From: Prevotella sp. UBA1378
GTDB taxonomy: Bacteria; Bacteroidota; Bacteroidia; Bacteroidales; Bacteroidaceae
Direction of reading: 5' to 3'
NCBI GenBank assembly: GCA_002305505.1
Contig: DBRC01000006.1
Span: 1-17,172, forward strand
DNA: 17,172 nt
Part shown: positions 1 through 5,909 of the stretch, piece after piece
How positions within the stretch are numbered: position 1 is the first letter of the stretch
Layout: the number at the start of each line of letters is the position of its first letter
Position numbers and translations under genes: made by a program
Notes under the pieces: generated by a model
Seen by the model: the letters and a program-made list of their open reading frames with translations, nothing else
Database searches by the model: none
Told to the model about the DNA's origin: nothing

Positions 1-16
1 ACTTTTCAATTACTAT

Positions 17-97
17 TTACAACCTGCATAGGGCTTGTTCCTTACCCATCAAGTCCACCCATTTACTAATCAAGTCAGTAACACCTTCGTATTTCAT
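17..97 (-). CDS. Possible 26-residue microprotein
   Basis: This is a very short reading frame of 26 residues, beginning MKYEGVTDLI and ending ALCRL with a TAA stop. I recognise no family. It is listed because the ATG is preceded by a very purine-rich GGAGGAGGGA a few bases upstream. Such strong Shine-Dalgarno sequences are uncommon in Bacteroidetes. A TATATTTG box (148-155, minus strand) matching the Bacteroides -7 consensus lies about 50 bases upstream. An in-frame ATG at 112 would add five residues (MEEGN), but the purine run then falls inside the coding part. It could be a remnant of a larger gene in the degraded left-hand region rather than a functional peptide. Confidence 0.3.
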   Translation of the reverse strand: MKYEGVTDLISKWVDLMGKEQALCRL

Positions 98-147
98 ATT
101 TCCCTCCTCCATGCGCCACACGCACACTTTTTGATGGTTTAACACCG

Positions 148-155
148 CAAATATA
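148..155 (-). promoter_or_regulatory. -7 box for the 26-residue frame
   Basis: On the minus strand this reads TATATTTG, matching the Bacteroidetes -7 consensus TAnnTTTG. No convincing TTTG -33 element lies 19-21 bases upstream, so the promoter is tentative. Confidence 0.3.
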
Positions 156-328
156 GTCAAAATCCCCGATAAACAGGACTCTCCGTGAAAACAAATCTTT
201 TCATCAAGTGGCATCATACCCCCTGCAATGCGGAATAAGGGAGGGGGTAAAACGGCTAAAAACAAGTACAATCATCGTTTTTTGGTATTTGTGGGAGGGG
301 TGAATGTAGTCCGAATTATGTTAAAAGT

Positions 329-406
329 GTCCACCCAATCGTCCACCCAATCGACACATTTCGTTTTTCACTGTCCACCCAATCGTCCACCCAAGTGTCC
401 ACCCAA
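329..406. repeat. Five GTCCACCCAA direct repeats
   Basis: The decamer GTCCACCCAA occurs exactly five times, starting at 329, 341, 373, 385 and 397. Steps are 12, 32, 12 and 12 bases. The 12-bp spacing and perfect identity resemble iterons or multi-site protein-binding regions. Function is unknown. Read as protein, the repeats give proline-rich CPPK-like strings, so an alternative is the residue of a repetitive C-terminal coding region. Confidence 0.75.
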
Positions 407-470
407 ACCCATTTTTGCCCCTGAAATCACTGCTTTTTCAACCCTCTAAAACACAAGAACAGCTTCCGAC

Positions 471-530
471 CGTTCAAAAACCGGTCGAAAACCGTTCAAC
501 TATCGTTCAATCAGCGTTTTAGCTGTTCAA
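471..530. repeat. Phased CGTTCAA repeats
   Basis: CGTTCAA occurs at 471-477, 493-499 and 504-510, with the variant TGTTCAA at 524-530 and a diverged GGTCGAA at 483-489. Steps of 22 and 11 bases place the three perfect copies on one face of the DNA. A further isolated copy is at 1004-1010. The cluster overlaps the 3' end of the 74-residue gene by a few bases. Confidence 0.55.
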
Positions 531-751
531 ACACCCTCCTTTTGGGCTATCTTTGCCCGTATCAGTTCGCCAGCTTGAATAACGGCCTTTTTATTCAGTA
601 CAACGCCTCCCTTGCTCAGTCCTACGCGTTCTAAAGAGCTTTGCTTAATACCTATATCATCAGCCGTTAGAACGCTGTATATCGCAGGAATAGAGCCAAA
701 GTAATAGTTCTTCCGTCCCTGCATTAGATGTACATGTATTACTTTTGTCAT
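527..751 (-). CDS. Small conserved Bacteroides-type protein, function unknown
   Basis: This is a 74-residue protein beginning MTKVIHVHLMQGRKNYYFGS. It has a mixed alpha/beta pattern and a basic C-terminus (residues 52-74, VLNKKAVIQAGELIRAKIAQ). It resembles, from memory, a family of short uncharacterised Bacteroides proteins often seen beside VirE/primase-type accessory genes; this placement is recollection and not demonstrated here. No signal peptide or membrane segment is visible. A TATATTTG -7-like box at 769-776 (minus strand) would give a leader of only about a dozen bases. It is flanked by phased short repeats on both sides, so a role tied to an accessory element or to binding those repeats is possible but speculative. 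Confidence 0.6.
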   Translation of the reverse strand: MTKVIHVHLMQGRKNYYFGSIPAIYSVLTADDIGIKQSSLERVGLSKGGVVLNKKAVIQAGELIRAKIAQKEGV

Positions 752-768
752 ATCGTCTTATTTTGCTG

Positions 769-776
769 CAAATATA
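769..776 (-). promoter_or_regulatory. -7 box for the 74-residue gene
   Basis: The minus strand reads TATATTTG, a match to TAnnTTTG, 17 bases upstream of the ATG at 751. The expected -33 position carries no TTTG, so this rests on the -7 box alone. Confidence 0.4.
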
Positions 777-956
777 CAAAATAATAACTATATACGATAT
801 TTCTATAATTATTATTTTAGGAATAAACTTAAAATATTGGAAGCCCACTTGTCACGAAATAATCCACACAGGTTTTTATTGCCCTCATACCAACTACATA
901 TTACATTCGATACTTACAACCCCTATACCTACAGTAATAATCCCTCCAGTGCCTGC

Positions 957-1049
957 ATGTAAACCAAAACCAAACCCCATGTAAACTTTTGGCACTCAAA
1001 TACCGTTCAAATTACGCTCTGATGTAAAGCAAATGTAAAGCAATGTAAA
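957..1049. repeat. Phased ATGTAAA repeats
   Basis: ATGTAAA begins at 957, 979, 1022, 1033 and 1043, usually followed by C or GC. Steps are 22, 43, 11 and 10 bases, so most copies are close to multiples of a helical turn. The motif differs from the two other repeat families in this kilobase. Function is unknown. Confidence 0.55.
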
Positions 1050-1068
1050 CATTTCGTTTTTCCATTTA

Positions 1069-1599
1069 TTATATTGGAAAATCGCTGAATCCCCTATATA
1101 TAAAGGCTTTTCGGTCTTTTCGACCTTTCCCATAATTATCACATTTCGTTTTATCCCCCTTATCCGACGATTCGCCCGATTTCATTGTTTTAATACCTTT
1201 CTGAGACAATAAATATATAAATTTCCCACATCCTGCGGCCGTATAAAAGCATTTGCTTTCTTTAGGAATGTTATCGTTGCAAACAACAGTGACATCACTT
1301 TCTACAGAACGGCAATCTTTAGAGATCCTGACAATTTTGAATCTATCCAAAAAAGTGCTTGCAAATACGACAGTATTACCCTTGCTATCCCAAGCAAATG
1401 TATTTAAATAGGGTTTATTTCCCGCTTTTTCGTTAAAAAATGGAAGAGCGAGAACGACAGACTGTTTTTTGATGTCAACCACGTTCCATTCTATTGTATT
1501 GCCCTTATAGCTCAGAAAACCGACAAATGGATAAGAGATTGTTTTAGTATTGTTCACCACTTCGTTCCATAATATTTTCTTTTCTCCACATACTTTCAT
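1069..1599 (-). pseudogene. C-terminal part of a frameshifted TolB-like propeller lipoprotein
   Basis: This frame of 176 residues continues the propeller lipoprotein whose N-terminal part lies at 1596-1970. Its ATG overlaps the upstream stop (ATGA), but it has no signal peptide. Reading upstream of the ATG in this frame gives KKRIFAVHN, which fits seamlessly onto the VIDNGKK of the upstream part. This suggests one gene split by a frameshift and not two genes. The segment around residues 77-96 (VVFASTFLDRFKIVRIS) resembles the conserved FASAYLDRF-type stretch of BF3164/TolB-like lipoproteins as I know the family. After FIYLLSQKG the sequence turns into a low-complexity K/G/D-rich tail, and the last blade expected in this family is not seen. 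The 3' end therefore also looks diverged or truncated. Confidence 0.6.
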
Positions 1600-1970
1600 A
1601 TTGTGAACCGCAAAAATTCTTTTTTTCCATTGTCTATCACTTCCATGCTGTCTTCCGCCCCTTCAATCAGATGGGGCAGACCGAATTCACCATGTCCATT
1701 TCCTATTTCCCCAAAACTGCCGACAGGCTGATATCTATCATTGTAAAAAGAATAAAGGGGAGCGGTTTTCTTGTTCTCAAGAACAATATTGTTATGAATC
1801 AGCAGTACAGATTCAGCAGCATACTCGACTGGGATATCGAATATTTTCCGAGGCCTGACGCTTTCTATTGTTTCAAACCGGCCATTAAAACTCCTCGTGT
1901 GTGTATTTTTACAAGCGGAGAGTAATATAAATAACACGCAGATATATCCAATATGTTTCATTTCATCCAT
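1596..1970 (-). pseudogene. N-terminal part of a frameshifted TolB-like propeller lipoprotein
   Basis: This frame of 124 residues begins MDEMKHIGYICVLFILLSAC. A lipoprotein signal peptide ends in the lipobox LSAC with Cys20, so the product would be anchored in the outer or inner membrane. An in-frame ATG at 1961 (residue 4) is an equally good start, as the signal peptide truly begins there. The mature part shows YQPVGSFGEIGNGHGEFGLP, the typical blade motif GSFGxxGxGpxEF of BF3164/TolB-like Bacteroides lipoproteins. The frame closes at VIDNGKKEFLRFTI directly after an A7 tract (1620-1626 on the plus strand). One added A restores a continuous frame into the C-terminal part. It lies 118 bases downstream of the intact propeller lipoprotein and is probably part of the same NVEALA-headed transcript. 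Confidence 0.65.
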
Positions 1971-2088
1971 TTTTAAGAAAGTTTACTGCATGCTCCCATG
2001 CGCATCTCTTTATATACAACACTACAGACAGAACCGTATGTTTTTTAATGCGCCACGCCCCCGTTGCTGCTTTCGCAAAACATCGCCA

Positions 2089-3240
2089 TCACAGAATGGG
2101 ATACTTGAGTATACACATTCCGCTGTCGGAAACAGGAACGTCCCGGATTGTGCCATCCTTTCCTTTCCCGTACGGCTTAAAAAGAGCGGGAAGATTTTCT
2201 GCCTCTGCCACAGCATACATGCCGCTTGGGGCAAAAGCCATTACTTGGGGCAATACCTGCACATCTCCTGCAAAGAATCCCACTTCTTTGGCCTCCATAC
2301 TACCGAAAGACAGAACGATGAGGCTGTTTTTTCGCAACGTATTGCTCCTCTTCACCCAGACCACTACCTTTCCGCCTGCCGGCATCGCCCGCAAAGGAAT
2401 GCCTTTATCTGTTTCCAACAGGAATGATGCTTTCTCCTGTCCGCCCGGTAAATCCTCCGTCTCCAGTCCTGCATGTCCCGGACGAATACCTATCCACCTC
2501 TCCAACTTCAGGTTGCGCTTACAAAACTTATACATGTAGCGGGAATAGCAGGGAGGATAAAAAAACAAGGTATCGGCAGAAAGAGGATAGAAACAGGGAG
2601 CCTGCATGGTGATATCGGCGATGACATCCTCATCATACGGCAAGGCTGCAGCCACACTCTGCGTTCGTGAGTCGTATACTATGATTTCATGGTCTTCCTC
2701 CGGAGCACCGCCATAGGGAGCTAAGGCATGCATGTTGGCCGAGAGGGCATAGATACGGTTGAACAGTCTGGTTCCCGTGCCCTCTGCACCGCCTGAGGGT
2801 AGTGGTACGCTTTTCAGAAAATTGAATTGCAGGTCGTAGAATAGTATACGTGTAGGGGTGAGCACTTCCACCTGCCGTGTATAGGGATTGAGGGCATATC
2901 CCGTCATGACGGAATACTCATTGGCAGCGTGCCCGAGTACCTGTTCGGATGACGAGATAAGGATGCCCTGTGGTGAAAAGAGGTATATAACGTTGCGGTT
3001 GTCGTTCATGACAAAGATGCTGTCGACTATTTCCATCCGTTCTATGTGGGCATAGAAAGGCTTTCCTTGAGACGTAGTGAGAGGAATCGCCTGAGGGCAG
3101 GCGAAAACCTCTTCAACTTTCGCTGCCACAACCTCATCCATTGGAAATTCCATAGAAACATGCACGTCATTCTTTGTATGCGTACAAGATGTCAATGCTA
3201 TCAGCAGGGAAAGAATTAGTTTAAGACAAAGTTTGGGCAT
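2089..3240 (-). CDS. 6-bladed beta-propeller lipoprotein (NVEALA-associated)
   Basis: This protein of 383 residues begins MPKLCLKLILSLLIALTSC. A lipoprotein signal peptide ends in lipobox LTSC (Cys19), so the mature protein would be a lipid-anchored envelope protein. I chose the ATG at 3240 because the 20 extra residues from an upstream ATG (3300) would precede the signal peptide and overlap the upstream gene. Residues of about 50-115 (IERMEIVDSIFVMNDNRNVI followed by LFSPQG and NEY) follow the repeating blade pattern of Bacteroides 6-bladed propeller proteins (DUF5128/BF3164-like clan). The length is normal for that group. It starts 11 bases after the stop of the NVEALA peptide gene, implying co-transcription. 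In Bacteroides such lipoproteins commonly sit beside NVEALA genes; a binding or sensing role is inferred, not known. Confidence 0.8.
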   Translation of the reverse strand: MPKLCLKLILSLLIALTSCTHTKNDVHVSMEFPMDEVVAAKVEEVFACPQAIPLTTSQGKPFYAHIERMEIVDSIFVMNDNRNVIYLFSPQGILISSSEQVLGHAANEYSVMTGYALNPYTRQVEVLTPTRILFYDLQFNFLKSVPLPSGGAEGTGTRLFNRIYALSANMHALAPYGGAPEEDHEIIVYDSRTQSVAAALPYDEDVIADITMQAPCFYPLSADTLFFYPPCYSRYMYKFCKRNLKLERWIGIRPGHAGLETEDLPGGQEKASFLLETDKGIPLRAMPAGGKVVVWVKRSNTLRKNSLIVLSFGSMEAKEVGFFAGDVQVLPQVMAFAPSGMYAVAEAENLPALFKPYGKGKDGTIRDVPVSDSGMCILKYPIL

Positions 3241-3251
3241 GGCAACAGACT

Positions 3252-3521
3252 TTAACAAGGATGGGTACAATGGTCCTTTGGATTTCCTGTGTACACACAC
3301 TGGTAATAAGAATGTTCTTTACAAAATTTCAAGTCATTTCCTTTTTTATATTTTGAACCATAACTTGATTCACCCCTTGTGAGTGCTTCAATATTCTCTG
3401 TCAGCAACAATTCTGCGTTAGATGATTCTCTGTTATATATACTATAGGTTTTATAACCACCTAATCCTGCGGCGATGAAAATTGCAATAGCCACAATAAT
3501 TTTTGAGATAATCTTTTTCAT
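3252..3521 (-). CDS. NVEALA family exported peptide precursor
   Basis: This protein of 89 residues has an N-terminal hydrophobic segment (about 4-22, MKKIISKIIVAIAIFIAAGL), then TENIEALTRGES at 41-52. That matches the diagnostic NVEALA motif (here NIEALT) followed by GE, as in Pfam NVEALA proteins. The C-terminal domain carries four cysteines, C67, C75, C85 and C89, with spacing C-x7-C-x9-C-x3-C, ending CTHPC. This fits the family layout of a signal-like leader, the motif and a short Cys-rich tail. The family is largely restricted to Bacteroidales, its function is not established, and its genes typically neighbour propeller lipoproteins, as here. It is the first gene of the cluster and has its own consensus promoter at 3588-3618. 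Disulfide pairing or processing at the motif is inference. Confidence 0.85.
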   Translation of the reverse strand: MKKIISKIIVAIAIFIAAGLGGYKTYSIYNRESSNAELLLTENIEALTRGESSYGSKYKKGNDLKFCKEHSYYQCVYTGNPKDHCTHPC

Positions 3522-3914
3522 ATTTTTTGTTAATAAATTTATATTTAATCAATAGCTTTGCGATTAGTAGTATTCTGACAATTATCGCAAATATATATAA
3601 TTTTATCAGTTTAGCAATCCCTCGTCCATTACATTTAAACAATAATAACACTACCAAATATTTAATAACTATTCCCAATATCTAATATCGGACACGAATT
3701 CAACGTGTCACATAGTAAATAGTAAAAGCATATTTATCGGCTATATAATATAAATAGGTGGAATCTTTATATAATAAATCGATAAAATGGTTAAAAGTAA
3801 AAATTGCAGCAAATCCTTTTCCCTGCACGGTAGGATGGGTACAGCACAAAGGGCTGTCACCTGCCGGATAAGCGTGCCCTTCGCTTATTTTTAACAATAT
3901 TGTAATAGCAGCTG
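3522..3914. other. AT-rich intergenic region between divergent transcripts
   Basis: The stretch separates the leftward NVEALA cluster from the rightward response regulator and contains the NVEALA promoter; the regulator promoter begins at its right edge. A 75-residue and a 65-residue minus-strand frame cross it. The first is a hydrophobic read-through of AT-rich leader DNA and the second starts at TTG without signals, so I accept neither. Nothing else is evident. Confidence 0.5.
3588..3618 (-). promoter_or_regulatory. Promoter of the NVEALA cluster
   Basis: On the minus strand, ATTG (3615-3618), 19 bases, then TATATTTG (3588-3595) match the Bacteroidetes -33/-7 consensus. Predicted transcription starts near 3581, giving a leader of about 60 bases before the ATG at 3521. 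Confidence 0.7.
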
Positions 3915-3946
3915 CTTGCGGCTTTGCGGAATATTCACTAATTTTG
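3915..3946 (+). promoter_or_regulatory. Promoter of the response regulator
   Basis: CTTG (3915-3918), 20 bases, then TAATTTTG (3939-3946) match TTG-N19-21-TAnnTTTG. The start codon at 3982 would follow a leader of about 30 bases. Confidence 0.6.
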
Positions 3947-3981
3947 CAGCATCAGAAACATTTATTATTTTCTTAATAAGA

Positions 3982-4674
3982 ATGCAAAAGAACAATTACC
4001 GGATACTGGTGGTCGACGACGAACAAGACCTTTGCGAAATCCTGAAATTCAACCTGGAAACGGAGGGCTACGAGGTGACGACGGCCAACTCGGCCGAGGA
4101 AGCTCTCGGGCTTGACATCGCATCGTACCACCTGCTGCTGCTCGACGTAATGATGGGCGAGATGTCGGGCTTCACGCTGGCACGCCGGCTGAAGGAACAG
4201 GAGGCGACAAAGAATATTCCCGTGGTGTTCCTCACCGCCAGAGACACGGAGAACGATACCGTGACGGGGTTCAACCTCGGGGCCGACGATTATATATCCA
4301 AGCCGTTCTCCATCCGCGAGGTACTGGTGCGCATACGCGCCGTGCTGCGGCGGACGGCCGAAACCAATCAGGCTGCAGAGCCGGCTTCCATCTGCTATCA
4401 GACACTGGTGCTGAACATGGACAAGAAGACCGTGAGCGTGGACGGGGAGGACATACCTTTCACGAAAACCGAGTTCGAACTGCTCTATACGCTGCTCAAC
4501 GAGAGAGGGCGCGTGTTCTCGCGCCAGGAACTGCTCAACCGCATCTGGCCGAGCGACGTGATGGTGCTCGACCGCACCGTGGACGTGAACATCACCCGAC
4601 TGCGCAAGAAAATAGGCCCCTACGCCAAATGCATCGTAACGCGCCTGGGCTTCGGCTATTATTTCGACGCATGA
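3982..4674 (+). CDS. OmpR/PhoB-family response regulator, orphan
   Basis: This protein of 230 residues acts in the cytoplasm as the DNA-binding half of a two-component system. The receiver domain (about 7-122) has the acidic pair D12/D13 in ILVVDDEQD, the phosphoacceptor D55 in LLLLDVMM, T85 in VFLTARD, and the switch lysine K107 in ISKPFS. The winged-helix domain (about 137-228) has FTKTEFELLYTLL, RVFSRQELL and the recognition segment RTVDVNITRLRKKIG. All key residues are present. The ATG at 3982 is chosen over one 66 bases upstream because the upstream start would lie ahead of the promoter's -7 box. No histidine kinase is adjacent: an AraC regulator follows and a divergent peptide cluster precedes it. 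Its partner and target genes cannot be named from the window. Confidence 0.93.
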   Translation: MQKNNYRILVVDDEQDLCEILKFNLETEGYEVTTANSAEEALGLDIASYHLLLLDVMMGEMSGFTLARRLKEQEATKNIPVVFLTARDTENDTVTGFNLGADDYISKPFSIREVLVRIRAVLRRTAETNQAAEPASICYQTLVLNMDKKTVSVDGEDIPFTKTEFELLYTLLNERGRVFSRQELLNRIWPSDVMVLDRTVDVNITRLRKKIGPYAKCIVTRLGFGYYFDA

Positions 4675-4680
4675 GGATTC

Positions 4681-4763
4681 GTACAAGCATCTTGTAGTCC
4701 TGCTACAAGGTGCTTGTACTCTTGCTACAAGGTGCTTGTAGGTCAGCTACAAGGTGCTTGTAC
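4681..4763. repeat. Four 22-bp-spaced TACAAG-N3-CTTGTA dyads
   Basis: The interrupted palindrome TACAAG-N3-CTTGTA occurs four times at 4682-4696, 4704-4718, 4726-4740 and 4748-4762, each exactly 22 bases after the last. The first copy has centre CAT, the other three GTG. Three copies are extended to the identical 17-mer GCTACAAGGTGCTTGTA. The first copy is nearly the reverse complement of the last (one mismatch over 17 bases). The array begins 6 bases after the response-regulator stop and ends 25 bases before the -33 box of the AraC gene. No T run follows, so it is not an ordinary terminator; a multi-operator is the leading idea. Confidence 0.85.
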
Positions 4764-4787
4764 GAATTAAAAAAAACACTAATTTGT

Positions 4788-4818
4788 TTTGACTTCTCTC
4801 GCTTTTGCATTATCTTTG
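4788..4818 (+). promoter_or_regulatory. Promoter of the AraC-family gene
   Basis: TTTG (4788-4791), 19 bases, then TATCTTTG (4811-4818) match the Bacteroidetes consensus exactly. The -7 box is embedded in the dyad TTATCTT-TGCAT-AAGATAA (4810-4828), which recurs at the promoter at 16191-16211. Confidence 0.8.
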
Positions 4819-4876
4819 CATAAGATAAGCTGCGCTCGGACATACAAGAACAAGCTCTCATGCCGCTCGCTTGCAT

Positions 4877-4884
4877 TATCTTTG
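4877..4884 (+). promoter_or_regulatory. Second -7 box in the AraC leader
   Basis: A second TATCTTTG lies within a 14-base duplicate (GCATTATCTTTGCA at 4807-4820 and 4873-4886). No TTTG lies 19-21 bases upstream, so it may be a weak second promoter or only a leader duplication. Confidence 0.35.
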
Positions 4885-4925
4885 CAAAAGGATTAGTAAG
4901 TAATAAAGATTATAGCCGACGTAAT

Positions 4926-5798
4926 ATGCAAATCAGTAAATACCTTGTTGCCAGCAACCAATCCTTACAGTGGGGGCTGACCGTCTCGACCGTGGGATAT
5001 GAGGAGATTGCCCCGGGCGACCCCTACCCCACGCGCGGACATGCCGACGGCTACTACTTCGACGTGGAAAAGGGGCGCGAGCTGAACGAGTACCAGCTGC
5101 TGTATATCACGGAGGGCGAAGGCGTATTCCACAGCACCCACCAGCGCGAAGTGCATATCAAGGAGGGCGACCTCTTCCTGCTGTTCCCCGGGGAGTGGCA
5201 CTCGTATCACCCGCTGCCCGGCCAAGGCTGGAAAAGCTACTGGATTGGCTTCAGGGGGAAGAATATGGACGACCGCGTGGCTGCCGGATTCCTTAGTGTG
5301 AACAAGCCAATCTATCACGTGGGCTTCTCGGGCGAAATCGTGCGCCTTTACAAATCGGCTTACGACACGGCTATCGCCGAGGAGGCTTATTCACAACAAC
5401 TGCTGGCCGGTATCGTCAACCACCTCATCGGAATGATGTATTCGCTGGAACGCAACATCGAGCTGAACAAGAACAAGGGGCACGTGGACATGGTGAACCG
5501 CGCCCGCCTGCGTATCCGGGAGGCGCTCGAATCGCCGCTCACCATCCAGGAGATTGCCGAAGAGCTGGGCGTGAGCTACTCTAACTTCCGCAAGCTGTTC
5601 AAGGAGTATACGGGCCTGTCGCCGGCCACCTACCAGCAGGACCTGAAGCTGCAACGGGCCAAGGAGCTGCTCAGCACCACGGATATGTCGATAAAGGAAA
5701 TCGCCTATCAGCTCAACTTCGACTCGCCCGATTATTTCTCGGCCAAGTTCAAAATCAAGACCGGACGCAAACCGAGCGAGATGAGAAGTGCGAAATAG
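4926..5798 (+). CDS. AraC-family transcriptional regulator (candidate rhamnose regulator)
   Basis: This protein of 290 residues begins MQISKYLVAS. Residues of about 30-130 form a cupin-like ligand-binding domain (LLYITEGEGVFHS, REVHIKEGDLFLLFPGEWHS). Residues 195-288 form the double helix-turn-helix of AraC/XylS proteins: first HTH in LTIQEIAEELGVSYSNFRKL, second in MSIKEIAYQLNFDSPDYFSA, ending with the family's KTGRKPSE motif. The ATG at 4926 is preferred to an in-frame ATG at 4860, because the longer form would translate the leader and a -7-like box. The effector is unknown. A rhamnose operon lies 2.2 kb downstream, and Bacteroides rhamnose operons are known to be controlled by an AraC-type RhaR, so this is a plausible RhaR; separation by two transcription units leaves real doubt. 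Confidence 0.92.
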   Translation: MQISKYLVASNQSLQWGLTVSTVGYEEIAPGDPYPTRGHADGYYFDVEKGRELNEYQLLYITEGEGVFHSTHQREVHIKEGDLFLLFPGEWHSYHPLPGQGWKSYWIGFRGKNMDDRVAAGFLSVNKPIYHVGFSGEIVRLYKSAYDTAIAEEAYSQQLLAGIVNHLIGMMYSLERNIELNKNKGHVDMVNRARLRIREALESPLTIQEIAEELGVSYSNFRKLFKEYTGLSPATYQQDLKLQRAKELLSTTDMSIKEIAYQLNFDSPDYFSAKFKIKTGRKPSEMRSAK

Positions 5799-5909
5799 CC
5801 CCAGCCCTCCACCTCCCCCTGCACGGCAAGGGCTACCTTGCTCCCCATATCACTGTATTTGCTGCCTACCGGCGTTTCACTGAATATTCCGGGGTGTTCG
5901 CCGATTTAT

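Larger units (their letters stand above)
98..526. other. Gene-free stretch with two repeat families
   Basis: I find no supportable gene between the 26-residue frame and the 74-residue gene. A plus-strand frame at 228-449 exists, but it runs straight through direct repeats and has no promoter or ribosome site. The stretch contains the GTCCACCCAA repeat cluster (329-406) and most of the CGTTCAA cluster (471-530), described separately. Confidence 0.5.
752..1068. other. Gene-free AT-rich stretch
   Basis: No supportable gene is seen. The short frames crossing it overlap the promoter of the 74-residue gene and lack start signals. The right half holds the ATGTAAA repeat cluster. A 13-base ACATTTCGTTTTT occurs at 1049-1061 and again at 355-367, a weak hint that the two flanks of the 74-residue gene share sequence. 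Confidence 0.45.

Noticed and set aside
228..449. 73-residue plus-strand frame with CPPK-like repeats
   Set aside because: It is read through the GTCCACCCAA direct repeats, has no promoter or ribosome site, and has no recognisable domain.
745..984. 79-residue plus-strand frame
   Set aside because: It overlaps the start and promoter of the better-supported 74-residue gene on the other strand and reads AT-rich intergenic DNA.
3451..3678. 75-residue hydrophobic minus-strand frame
   Set aside because: It overlaps the NVEALA gene and its promoter in another frame; the hydrophobicity follows from AT-rich DNA.
3700..3897. 65-residue minus-strand frame
   Set aside because: It starts at TTG, has no promoter or ribosome site, and shows no family resemblance; a decayed gene cannot be excluded.
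4681..4763. CRISPR-like or terminator reading of the dyad array
   Set aside because: Spacers are only 5-7 bases and there are no cas genes; no T run follows, so it is neither a CRISPR nor an intrinsic terminator.
5826..5841. Hairpin GCAAGG-GCTA-CCTTGC after the AraC gene
   Set aside because: The 6-bp stem has no following T run, so terminator function is not supported.
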